Positions 53,984 through 64,000 of a stretch of 64,000 nt of DNA are shown here, one piece after another (the stretch's first letter is position 1; every line of letters begins with the position of its first letter). The notes beneath the pieces were generated by a model, which worked only from the letters and a program-made list of their open reading frames with translations, was not told the origin of the DNA and did not search any database. The DNA is from Strigamia acuminata. Taxonomy: Eukaryota; Arthropoda; Chilopoda; Geophilomorpha; Linotaeniidae. The stretch lies in the NCBI GenBank assembly GCA_949358305.1, contig OX442316.1:2542001-2606000 (forward strand). Direction: 5' to 3'. The translations under genes were made by a program, and so were the position numbers.

Positions 53984-55788
53984 GTACAAGTTACTTTTCA
54001 CGAACTCAAAATGTACTTGCAGTCGGTGCGCTGCACTCAAAATTATGCAAGAAATTTTACTGCAATGCAGATGTATTTTCTAAATTTAATTATCTGAAAT
54101 AATTAATTAGACGTGAAATGCAAAACGAAGAAATTAATTAACTTGAGAATAAATTACAGAATTGATTAACCTTGTTTCGCAATTTAAAACATGTGTTTCA
54201 CAATTGATTTACCAGTCTAGAGTTCTACATTAAATTGTGGATTCAGAGTGAGAAACAAATTTATTCAGCATATTAAGGAAACATTTTGTAAATTGTTTTA
54301 ACTTTTTGACAATCTAAGTAAAGCTGCAGAAATACACAAGAAATGTATTTCAGTTAATGCTAAAGGGCTGAAGATGTGACATGAGGGCATACCCATATGG
54401 TTTTTCACTTTTGAAGCAGTCGGCAAGCAGCCCCTTGACTTTTAAAACCTGTGCTCGCAGGCTCTAACTTGTTATAAGGTGAGAAATAGCACAATTTCGT
54501 TCAAACAGTGAGACACAATTCGTTCATTGGGTGAAAATGAAAAAAAAAAATTACCGTTTACATATAACTCAGAGTAAAGGACATACGGGATAAAAGCGAC
54601 ATAAGCTTAATTTGTTTTTACTGTTTGTAGAAATAACAAAAGCCAGTTAAACAGAAATTTTAAATGCAATCTATAGCGATTTTTATTTGCCAAATTTGGT
54701 AGCTCAAGTATCGAGTTTCAAACATGAAGAATGACACCTCGCTAAAACGTAGCACTGAGCTTCCATTAGCATACTCCAGCGTCGCTAAAGTGGGGTCGCT
54801 AAAAAGTATCTTTTTTTTGGAAATTTCGCTAAAATGACAGTTATTAAAATCTCGTCTTAATATAACGTGGATCAGGCAACTGAATTAAGTGTTCTTTCCA
54901 AAGTTCTTAAAAAAAGAGTGGTTTTAAACTGCTGAGAATTTGTAGTGGAGAAAACAGACACGATGCTCACAGGCTGACAGAGTGAAGACTACTAACATTT
55001 ATTGCCTAACGTCTACAAGGGGGCGACACACAACATGGGTGACATCACAGATATCACAAACAAACCAGTTCAAGGTTGGAGTGCAGATTGCAGAACATCC
55101 CTCAACAAACTCGCCCTAAGGCGATCACAAATAAATCCAAAACTTTCATCAAATAAACACATAATCAAAACAAACTCAAATCACCAAATCAACCAATAAA
55201 TAAATTATATCACTAAATACACTAAATCCAAATAACCCAAACTGATGATAAAACACAAATCGATATAAAATTGACAATACATCACAAACAAATATAAATT
55301 GATAAACACTGTAAAAAAAATCGATATAAAACTGATAAACACTGATAATTAATTATAAAACACAATAAAATGAAACAAATGAACAACACTTCAATTTGAT
55401 AAGCTACCCCTTTGGTGTTCGCTTCACAACAACACAACTTTCATTTTAAAAACTCTCTACTTGTAGTTTTAACAACAGTCGCTACTGTGGCGTTTTCCCG
55501 GTTATTTGGTTGTCCACACTTGAACTCTTTCTTGGCAACGTTCCAGGGTACGTATTGGTTTGGTATACACACAGAACTTGTGCAAGGAAACCATTAATTT
55601 CTTCATCCTGTTTACACAAAGCTCTTCATGCAATCCACCCACTAGGTATGTGGATTTTCAATGCTTTAGGAAAACCAAAATACAAATTATCTTCTTTCCG
55701 CCATGTTTAATTTTTAAATTTCCTTTGTTACGTGCTGATTTCAGGGTCGCCAGAACTGCTACTGTGTAATTAGTTAGATTCAACCAAG
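53984..55788. other. Intergenic region between DEG/ENaC and OATP genes
   Basis: The part next to the BEL element (53984 to about 54050) should hold the displaced 5' UTR or promoter of the DEG/ENaC gene, read on the minus strand. Around 54735-54840 short GTCGCTAAA motifs recur. 55000-55400 is A/C-rich sequence with repeated GATATAAAA-TGATAAACACTG-like stretches. No further gene found; the OATP promoter must lie at its right end but no clear TATA box is seen. Confidence 0.4.
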
Positions 55789-58700
55789 ATGGAGCCTCAA
55801 AGCTCACGGTAATTTTGCATTTAATATATTTATTGCTTTAACAATACAATAACACCGGTTGTCATGTCCAGAGGGGAGGGGCTAAAGAGAGATTGAAACG
55901 GTTATTCAATTAAGAAGTTAGAAATAGTTCTTAGATTCAGCCCTGCCAAATGACCTTGTTATGGTGCGACACAGGGATGTTAAAGCTTAAAAATAGTTAA
56001 TGGACCCACAAATCCAAATGAAAATGCGTGTGGTGATAGAAAGTAAAAACCCTGGAAAACTGTATAAGGAAAGACAGAAATAAGCAGACAGCTTAATTTG
56101 ATGATGATCGTAAAACGAAGGATAAAAAGACAGGAAAGGTATTGCAGTGAAGCAAAACACAGTAAACACAATAAAGAAAAAAAATTCTCTCTAAATCTTA
56201 TTATTAAGTAGTATTATTAACACATTAGCTCTTTCTGTCAATTTAACAGTTGATAAATTAAAAAGTCACTTCCTTTCCTTAGGTCAGAGATCAAATTTAT
56301 TGCAAATTTAAATTCACCATAACTTTTATGGTCCTAAGGTTTCGACTGAATAATTATACGCCATAAATTATTTGAACTCTCATTATTCCTCCTTTTTCAC
56401 TAAGTATAATTTAATTACGCACTACTTTTTTTCACATTAGAAATTACTAAATTCTGCACTAATGTTTAAAATTATGCCAACAGTGCCTTTTTGGCCATAG
56501 ATGGCCTACCTCGTTTTCTTTTCTCCCCGGGAGATGGCAACCTAAGTTAAATTAAACCTAAATTATATATTTTTACAATTTTTTCAGCTCTGATTCTAAA
56601 GATGAAACCTGTCGCTTATTATTATGCTATTCGCCTCCATGGGCTCGCCACTTGGCCACACGCAAAGTGTTCATGTTTTGCTACGGCATCTTGAACATAG
56701 TGCAAGGAATGCTATTCTTCTACACAATAGGATCTCTGACAACTATTGAATCCCATTTTCAGTTGCACAGTGAAACATTTGGTTTGGTTATCAGTGTGGC
56801 TGAAGTAGCTTGCATGCTGTCAAGTGTTGTCGTCGGGCTACTCGTCAACAACAAAACTCACAGGCCTCACAGCCTTGGAATCTGTTTCTTACTAATGGGT
56901 GTTGGAAACAACTTATTTGCATTACCCTATTACATATATGGCAGTCCAATACCACTTGAGAACACTATTAATGGCACCTCAACACATACTTTGTGTGTTG
57001 AAAATTCTACCGACAACATGGAATGTGTTTCTTCATTGCTGGCACCACCAGGTTCCAGTACATGGGCAGTTGGGTCCATTTTTTTTCTTGCTTATGCAAC
57101 ATCGGTTATTGGGTCTAATTCTATGTTCATCGTTGGGACTGCATTTTTGGATGACAATGTTGAAAGCAAAAATTCACCAATGTATTTAGGCAAGTCGAAA
57201 AACCATATGAACAGATTCTTTCAAGGCAATGCATTTCTAATACTTTTTTTTGTCGTTTTACAGGTATCATGTGCGCTATCCGCACAATTGGTCCCATGTT
57301 TGGTTCTCTTTTCAGTACAGTTTGTCTTGCAATATACGTTAATCCAAATGGTAAATATTAACCTAACCTAACCTACGGCTTTAACGTAACCAAACAGTAT
57401 GGCATTTCTTCGATTCTAAGATGCACTTTCCCCCTAACATACAAACATCTAAATTGCAAAATCCAGATTTCCACCTCAAACTAGTAGAGACCCATGCACA
57501 ATATAAAATGACATAAAATGACATGCTGAAAAATATAAATTTTATCAATTTCGTAATTTTTGGAAATTTATAACAGTAGCACACAATTGTTACGCGTTCG
57601 GACTGTTCCGCTTATCGGACGATTCGTATTCTATATTGTTACGTGGTTCCTGGGGACTAGCTAACCCACTCAACTTATTAATTGAAGATCAAGAACGACT
57701 CGTTTAATTAACGTAAATCCTTTCTTTATTTAAAGTCGGAGAATTCTTATCAGGAAATGTCCGCACAAACAACTATTGTTGTTACGAGATCAGACAATTC
57801 TAGAGCTACGGATCAGCCGACAACCGGAACGGTCCGTAAGCGTAACAATATACTACAATACTATGCAAAATATAATAGTGCAGTAAATTAAATATTAACT
57901 GTAAAAAAGGTCCGTAACCTACTTTCTGCGGCAGCTACAATTCAAGGGCGGTTACTAATCAAATGCAACTCCTAATCGTGAAAAATACAGTTTTTTTTAA
58001 ATTCTTTTTATAATTAGAAGCTGTTTCGTTTGATAACCGTGATTCCCGTTGGGTCGGTGCTTGGTGGTTGGGGTATCTGATCACCGGTTGGATATCTATT
58101 CTGTGTGCCCTTTTGATTGCTCAATTTCCCAGACGACTACCATCACTGCAACTCACACCAGCAATGCAAATGGAGCTCGAAGAAGAAAAAAGCAGAGAGA
58201 AAATTGCAGAACAAGACGAAAAACCTACCAAAATTCCATCGTTTAAAGGTAGAGATATCTGATTTATAACATAAATTAATAGATAGACTTCACAAAAAAA
58301 CGTGATATCATATTTACTCATTCGTATGTAAGGACCTACTGCATGTATGTTTTACTTGTTAGTCAAATTACTCTATTTTGTGGATCATAAGACGCACTTT
58401 TCTTACTTTGAAAAGTCAACCAAAGATCTGAGTTGGAGTGCCTCTTATAAGTTAGTTTGAAGTATGTGTCTTATAGTTCAAACTTAAATACGATACGTGG
58501 CAAATCGGGAAATACCATAAAGTTAATTCAGGGAATTATGAAAATAATAATTAAAAATAAAATGTAAGAATTATTTGTAATCATTATATATTTTTTTATA
58601 AAAAAAATTGTCTCTTAAGTCTGATGTGTCTTAGCGTCCAAAAAAATTTTTTTTATATCAATATTGACTGAGAAATTTGGGGTGCGTCTTATGGTCAGAA

Positions 58701-60644
58701 AAATACATTTATTGCAGAAATGATTCCTGGACTTCGTCGAATTTTTCGAAATTTGTTGTTGTGGCTGCGGATATTAAGCGCAATATTCACCTGGTTTGCA
58801 CTGGACGGCTTTTCGATGTACTTGCCCAAGTATTTAGAACACGAATTTCACGTTACAGCATCTCAAGCAAGCATTTGGACAGGTAAGAACTAAAAAAGTT
58901 GAATAATTCAATACAATAAATTTATTTGGATTAGGAACTGCGTTTTTGATTCCTGCCATGGTGGGTGAACTTGTGGTCGGGTTTCTTGTGCAACGCTTCA
59001 AGCCAACAACAAAACAGTTGGCTGGCATCTTGACCGTGGCCAAAACCACAGAAGCGATCGTAATGGCAGTTCTTCCAGCTTTACACTGCAAAGACACTGT
59101 TTTACTAGGAAGTGGTAGCAAGTAAGCAACTTTCCAGGTCGAGTGTTTCGCACTCCATTGGAAAAACAATATAAACCAAATAACAGCAGAATACACCCCA
59201 ACCCCCACAGTGATTAAATAACTAAATAAATAACTTATGCCTCGCCCATATTTTGTGTTCAGAATACCTGTATGTGAGGTTGCAGTTTGCGATTGTTCGG
59301 ACGCGGTGTTTTTACCAATCTGTGGTGCCGATGGTCAGTCGTATTACTCCGCTTGCCATGCGGGTTGTGGTCCAGGAGAACAAGCACACAATGCAAGTAA
59401 ATGTGATAGTAGGTAGTAATAATTTAAACCTTCGGTTCAATTCCAGGAATCATTTCTGACCAATTGCTCATGCATTTTGGATGGAGGATTAGCTTCTGCA
59501 TCAATGTGTGATATTGACTGTCCGCAAAAAATTGGATATTTATTACTCATAGCTGTCAGTAAATCGTGTTTAGCCGTTGAAATCATTGCAGCGACCTTAT
59601 TTCTGTTAAGGTAATTGATCAAATCTTGAGTACAGTATGTGTATACTGTTTCGTGGGTAAAGAGGATGATTTTACCCAGCAACAAGGAATCTTAACAATG
59701 GCTGAAATTAATTAAAACTGGATTTATAATTATGCAACACCTAAAAATTACATTTTTGCTATAACAATATAAAAAAAAATTTCCTTTTAACGAAAACTTC
59801 TTAAAATCTTGTAAAAACACATGTTATAATCAAGTAGTATAAAGAAATTTATTGTTGGGAAGAATTTTTGGCTGTAACACAGAATTTGTGGGTGGATTTA
59901 TAATTATGAAACGCACCTTAATTATTCATCTAGGCGATAAACCCATGTCCAATGGCATGCGGCTTAAAGCGGGGTAATAAAGGAACATTCCAAGAAAAGA
60001 ACAAAGTTAATTTTTTTCTTTGCTTAATTGGATTTAAAAATGAAAGTAGTGACCACGCAGACCAAATCTGCATTGGTTTATGTTCAACTTATCTAAAATT
60101 ACTATATAAATAGAGGGATTACTCCTTGAATATGGTAACCTTGCAAAAAACATGTGAATGACCATATGTTGTGTAGACAACGCATGCATGTGAACTTAAC
60201 TTTACAGTGCCGATAAATGCCAACTATATTTTCAGGTGTGTTGAACCGCGAGATAAAACACTCGCCTCAGGATTCCTGGGTACAATTTTAGGACTATTCA
60301 GTAAAACTATTTGTATAATTAAATAAATGAGAAATAACGGAGTTCCTTTTTTTATAGCTTTCATACCATGTTCAATTGTGTTTTCAGCTCTTGTTGATGG
60401 CACCTGTAAGGTGTGGGGAGAACAATGTGGCCGTACTGGCGCGTGTAATGTTTACGACATGGATGCACTTCGTGCAGTGATGCACTTTATACCTGCAAGT
60501 TTGCTCGCTGTAGCTGCATTTTGGGATGGGCTGTTTTGGTGGTTGTCAAGAAATAAAGTCGAGTTATTTCAAGACGAACCAAAGTCACAAATTCACAATA
60601 TTTCTGCAACGATTACTGAACTGCCAGAGTGTAACAAAATGTAA
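55789..60644 (+). CDS. Organic anion transporting polypeptide (OATP/SLCO family), ten coding exons
   Basis: Exons, all in phase: 55789-55808, 56588-57189, 57264-57350, 58018-58248, 58718-58882, 58935-59121, 59263-59392, 59447-59610, 60236-60300, 60358-60644; total 1938 bp, 645 aa. It has the OATP signature D-x-R-W-V-G-A-W-W-x-G (exon 4, DSRWVGAWWLGYL) and the early motif YLDDNV-like FLDDNVESKNSPMYLG. In the large loop before the last TMs it has a Kazal-like cysteine domain (exons 7-8: CDCSDAVFLPICGADG...ACHAGC and NCSCI). About 12 membrane segments are expected. These are plasma-membrane carriers for amphipathic organic anions such as steroid conjugates. Introns after 57189 and 59392 must start GCAAGT to keep the frame (GC-AG type). 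AATAAA at 60644-60649 overlaps the stop codon by one base. No frameshift found; N-terminus is short (MEPQSSR). Confidence 0.92.
57588..57847. mobile_element. Short element with ~30-bp inverted ends in OATP intron 3
   Basis: Left end TGTTACGCGTTCGGACTGTT; the right end is its imperfect complement (AACGGTCCGTAAGCGTAACA). It is 260 bp, noncoding, with an internal TTAATTGAAG/TTTAATTAACG palindromic stretch. Inverted ends favour a MITE. Its TG...CA ends would also allow a solo LTR, but I see no 5-bp duplication. Confidence 0.6.
58372..58711. mobile_element. MITE-like element in OATP intron 4, abutting exon 5
   Basis: Left end CTATTTTGTGGATCATAAGACGCAC and right end, as complement, GTATTTTTCTGACCATAAGACGCAC are inverted copies. 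Internal sequence repeats the CTTATA-type motif. The right end finishes about seven bases before the exon 5 acceptor (58716-58717). The general form, TATTTT-...-ATAAGACGCAC, is a common animal MITE end; I do not assign a superfamily. Confidence 0.6.
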
Positions 60645-60649
60645 ATAAA
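60644..60649 (+). terminator. OATP poly(A) signal overlapping the stop codon
   Basis: AATAAA begins at the last A of the TAA stop (60642-60644). No other AATAAA lies on the plus strand in the next 100 bases, so the 3' UTR is probably only a few tens of bases. Confidence 0.6.
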
Positions 60650-60969
60650 AGGAATTTGTACAACATTTTGTATTTATTTTCAATTTTAAATTGATGATTT
60701 TCTGTCTTTTAATCGTCCTTACCCAAATCTAGTGTCAATTTTAGCTTCCTAAAGTGTTTTTATTTTTTTTCTTGAAAACTATGAGGACTTTCTTTCTGAA
60801 ATTTCATAAATTTTTATTTAACATCATAACAAACAATAAAAAAAAATCTTAGGTATAAAAATCTCCAAAAATTTTTTCCACAAAATCCTTTGTTTATCCA
60901 CTACTTAGTATTTACTTTTTTTTATCTACAATATTTTTCAACTATTTAATTTTTCATGAATATTTACAA
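60650..60969. other. Tail-to-tail intergenic region
   Basis: AT-rich space between the convergent OATP and serpin genes. A minus-strand AATAAA at 60818-60813 could serve the serpin (about 150 bases after its stop). Nothing else seen. Confidence 0.5.
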
Positions 60970-62278
60970 TTAGGCATTCACTTCTTGCACAGCAGCGCCC
61001 GGGTTGGGATTAATGAGCCGTCCCCAGAACATGATAGCGCCACTTCGATTATCTTTGACGAATAGGAGGAAAGGATGGTCTGCTCTAAATTCAGGCTCCT
61101 CATCGCATTCGCAATCTAACGAAATCATTCCAGCTGTTGACACGGTCGCCTCGCTTCCTTCCTCGTCCACTTCAAGAAAAGCTGCGTGCAAAACGTCAGA
61201 AACGAACAAATCTTTCTCGCCCGTAATTCCCGATAAATTCGCCTTGTTTTCATTGAATAGATCACTCATACCCATACTACTCAAAATATCTTTGAGAGAT
61301 AACGAGGATTCCATTTTAAATTTCGGAAATGTCAAAATTACTTCGGTACGGTTCTTAAAATTCATAAAACTTTCCAAATCTGAAACGGTAAGCGTTTCTT
61401 CCAATGCCTTTAACCCATTAATGTCATGTGGAAGGATAACAAACATGCTAAAGGTTTCTCTCAAATATGGTAATTCGATTATTCTACAGTGTAGAGTATC
61501 AGCCACTTCGTATCTGAAGTAATTCGTTATGTGCATAAAATCCGTCATTACTGCCTTGTTAACATCCACGTAGAAATGATGAGCATTCGTGCGATCAGGC
61601 TCAAATTGCTGTTGCCAATCGCCTTTAAAGTAGATCGCGTTCACCAAAACCAAACGTGTAAGATCATCCAGTATTCCTGGTGGAATCAAATCTTTGATTT
61701 TCGTTTGGGTTTCTTCTTCCACCCACTTATTAATCTCGAATCGAATTTTTTCAGCGTCCGAACCGAAATCAACGACAGTCGGTGCAGTATTGTAATGTTC
61801 TTCCAATACGCCTCTGAAGTCTGCCAAAATGTTTGCATCGTTGTGGACGTACATGCGATTAGCAATGTGTAATTCTGTGGCAGAATCCTGCGAGCCCAGA
61901 AGAGAATCAAGAATTTCAAGGAATGCTTCGTGAATGGCTAAATCGGTGGCGAATGATGATTCCAACTTGAGGACATCTTTAATCTGTTGTGCAGTGTTTT
62001 CTTTGGCGCCAGCTAGAGTCATAGCTAGCGACACACTAATGCTGAGTGGACTGATCAATACATTTTCATCATTTCCAGCTACACTTTGCTGAAAAAATAA
62101 AACACAAGAGAATTAGTAGATTTATTTTTTGGTTTTACACACTCTTCGTGGGTTGTGACTTTACCCGGTAAAGATTCCAGGTGAATTCCAGCCCCTTTTG
62201 GGCTAATATACGGACGTCGGAATCGTCGGAATCGTCGGAATCGCCGGAATCGTCGAAATCGTCGGAATTCTCTGCCAT
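60970..62278 (-). CDS. Cytosolic serpin (serine/cysteine protease inhibitor family), two exons
   Basis: Exon 1 is 62278-62165 (ATG in AACATGG context; donor GTAAAG) and exon 2 is 62088-60970 (acceptor TTTTTTCAG), phase 0, 410 aa. Exon 1 encodes an Asp/Ser-rich repeat (DDSDDSDDSD) and helix A (LAQKGLEFTWNLYR). Exon 2 starts QSVAGNDENVLISPLSIS and includes LVNAIYFKGDWQQQF, the hinge EEGSEATVSTAG and the C-terminal block ADHPFLLFV. A small-residue hinge of this kind is typical of inhibitory serpins. There is no signal peptide, so it should act in the cytosol or nucleus. Counting from hinge Gly (P15) places Asp at P1 and Cys at P1' (ISLD/CECD). The distance from there to ADHPF equals that of human SERPINB9, whose P1 is acidic too. 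Target protease not known; Asp at P1 would suit caspase- or granzyme B-like enzymes. Confidence 0.9.
62217..62268 (-). repeat. 9-bp coding repeat in serpin exon 1
   Basis: About five units of GACGATTCC (minus strand) encode the DDSDDS tract between the start codon and helix A of the serpin. Multiples of three keep the frame, so copy number may vary between individuals. Confidence 0.8.
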
Positions 62279-62288
62279 GTTTGAGGTG

Positions 62289-62690
62289 TTGGCACTGTCA
62301 GATCTCCAGTAATGACACACGAATTGATTTCAATAGATAAATGTTGCTTTTAATCTCCAGGCGTTAGTCAAAGTTACAACTCGTACGATAATGTTAATGT
62401 TCTTTTTGAATTGCTCGTTTTCTATCAATATTGTCTTCTTACATTTTTGCATATATTGTTAGTTGTCAAATAATATGTATAATAATATGTATAATATTGT
62501 ATAATATTATTTCAGTTTTCACACGAGTCACAATAAAAATATGCGATCATTTACATGTTTATTAGGATTAATGATTATTATTAACCGAATCATAACAGGC
62601 ACTGATGTCATAATCTGTCGCTAGTTGGCGCAGTTGTAGCAATTAATATTGCAAAACACATGGCGCGGTTTCTAATGCTAGTTTTATGTA
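62289..62690. other. Upstream region of the serpin, noncoding
   Basis: AT-rich. ATAATATGTATAATATTG-type short repeats lie near 62470-62510. No TATA box or further gene identified. Confidence 0.4.
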
Positions 62691-63260
62691 ATCAAAAAAT
62701 GGAAAATGTCATCAAAAAATGGAAAATGTAATCAAAAAACGGAAGATGTCATCAAAAAATGGAAAATGTAATCAAAAAATAGAAAATATAATCAAAAAAT
62801 CGAAAATATACCGTATTTTACCGAATAAGAGTCGCCCTCGAATTGTAGCCGCCCTCGAATAGTAGCCGCGGCCGAGATAGGCGATTTGATATAAGAGCCG
62901 CCCTCAAATACTAGCCGCGGCTATATACGTTCAATGAACGTAATAGTACGACTTTGGCCACTATTTAAAATAAGAGCCGCCCCCGAATTGGAGCCGCCCC
63001 CGAATTGGAGCCGCCCCCGAATTAAAGCCGCAGCTCAAAGTGGCAGTTTTCAATAAGAGCCGCGGCTCTTATTTGGTAAAATACGGTAATTCAAAAATTG
63101 AGAATGTAATCCAAAAATCGAAAATGTAATCCAAAAATCGAAAATGTAATCCAAAAATCGAAAATTTAATTTAAAAAAGTCGGACATTTCATCAAAAAAT
63201 AGGAAAAAAACATGAAAAAAGTCGAATAAAACAACAAATATTCGAACATTTCATTAAAAA
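62691..63260. repeat. ~20-bp minisatellite interrupted by a MITE
   Basis: Units of the form AATGTAATCAAAAAATCGAA occur from 62691 to about 62818 and again from about 63090 to 63260, with the right-hand units more diverged (ATCCAAAAATCG). The MITE 62819-63088 separates the two blocks. Confidence 0.8.
62819..63088. mobile_element. GC-rich MITE with ACCGTATTTTACC ends
   Basis: Ends are inverted repeats: TACCGTATTTTACCGAATAA at the left and TTATTTGGTAAAATACGGTA at the right, probably with TA as target duplication. The inside has repeated AATAAGAGCCGC / GAATT-GAGCCGCCCC modules and the palindrome GAGCCGCGGCTC next to the right end. No coding content. Superfamily not assigned. Confidence 0.75.
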
Positions 63261-63654
63261 ATCGAAGCGACAGATATTATGATTAACAGATTGATTATTA
63301 ACGGTGATTATTTGACAACTCAATGTATGAATACAGGGTGTCTCGCCGAACACCTACCAGGTGAATTATTTTATAATCATGTTAATTCAAAAAACTTTTG
63401 ATTATGAATTTAAGTAAATGACATGTCACGAATTCAATGAAACATGTTAAATTCATGTGACATTGTTGCATCACTGTTTTGCAACTCGTAACTTTTAAAC
63501 CAACAATGCTACGCAAAAAATGTCAATTGCAAAGTTGTAGAGAACCATCTAATTAGTACAGAACTGTTCTTAAAACAATTATTTCTTCCGGAAAAGTTTT
63601 GAGAAAAATAGGTTTGAAACATTGGTCTACTCAGCTTTGTAACTCTGTTTTGCA

Positions 63655-64000
63655 ACTTAAAACTTATTTGTAAATTTGTAAAATTTGTAAAATTTGTAAA
63701 ATTTGTAAAATTTGTAAAATTTGTAAAATTTGTAAACTTTGTAAAATTTGTAAAATTTGTAAAATTTGTAAAAAAAATTTGTAAAATTTGTAAAAAAAAT
63801 TTGTAAAATTTGTAAAATTTGTAAAATTTGTAAAAAAAATTTGTAAAATTTGTAAAAAAAATTTGTAAAATTTGTAAAATTTGTAAAATTTGTAAAATTT
63901 GTAAAATTTGTAAAATTTGTAAAATTTGTAAAAAAATTTGTAAAATTTGTTAAAAAATTTGTAAAATTTGTAAAATTTGTAAAATTTGTAAAATTTGTAA
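63655..64000. repeat. (TTTGTAAAA)n microsatellite, continues past the window
   Basis: A 9-bp unit ATTTGTAAA repeats for about 345 bp with several A-run expansions (GTAAAAAAAATT). It reaches the window edge and so is incomplete. Confidence 0.95.

Noticed and set aside
63655-64000. Telomeric repeat
   Set aside because: The unit is TTTGTAAAA, not TTAGG or TTAGGG, and it is interrupted by A-run expansions typical of a microsatellite.
1-64000. CRISPR arrays, operons or bacterial ribosome-binding sites
   Set aside because: The sequence is eukaryotic with spliced genes; the tandem repeats here have no unique spacers.

Overview
The window looks like invertebrate, most likely arthropod, nuclear DNA. 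It has short introns with GT-AG and GC-AG ends, metazoan gene families (DEG/ENaC channel, OATP transporter, cytosolic serpin, an RNF216-like RING fragment), and abundant copia, Ty3/mdg4 and BEL/Pao LTR retrotransposons. The two copia families carry a primer-binding site complementary to the 3' end of metazoan initiator tRNA-Met. The arthropod assignment is an inference from gene families and transposon mix; no single marker proves it.

Layout. 1-5045: AT-rich sequence with a decayed BEL/Pao pol relic (minus) and small tandem repeats. 5046-22573: one large LTR element on the minus strand (terminal repeats 823-826 bp, 4-bp target duplication AGAT) that landed inside a 21-bp minisatellite. Its interior is a single very long coiled-coil-rich reading frame with no recognisable pol. 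It has been split by an intact copia element (12583-19969, TSD GGAAC) and by a 2.7-kb CACTG-ended DNA element (6754-9472, TSD GAT). 22574-24532: remaining minisatellite and locally duplicated noncoding sequence. 24533-41873: a Ty3-type element (166-bp LTRs, TSD GTAAA) whose protease is interrupted by a tandem copia array, LTR-body-LTR-body-LTR with a period of exactly 6265 bp and both 1557-aa polyproteins open. 41874-43870: sequence containing an RNF216-like RING fragment with an in-frame TGA.

43876-48083 (minus) is a DEG/ENaC gene in which one uninterrupted exon runs from the end of a first channel unit (thumb, TM2) straight into the start of a second unit (TM1). It therefore encodes a head-to-tail double subunit, although the second unit carries an in-frame TAA. 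A young, intact BEL/Pao element (48085-53978, LTRs identical by eye, TSD CCATT) sits in antisense exactly at the inferred start codon of this gene. 55789-60644 (plus) is a ten-exon OATP/SLCO transporter (about 645 aa) with two GC-AG introns and several MITE-like insertions in introns. 60970-62278 (minus) is a two-exon cytosolic serpin, convergent with the OATP, with an acidic repeat near its N-terminus and a predicted Asp at P1. 62289-64000 is repeats: a ~20-bp minisatellite split by a GC-rich MITE, then a 9-bp microsatellite running off the window.

Host genes occupy only the last third; most of the rest is nested transposon sequence. Nesting gives relative ages: minisatellite, then the large minus-strand element, then copia and the CACTG element; and Ty3 element, then the copia array. 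The intact ORFs and near-identical LTRs of the copia, Ty3 and BEL elements suggest recent activity.
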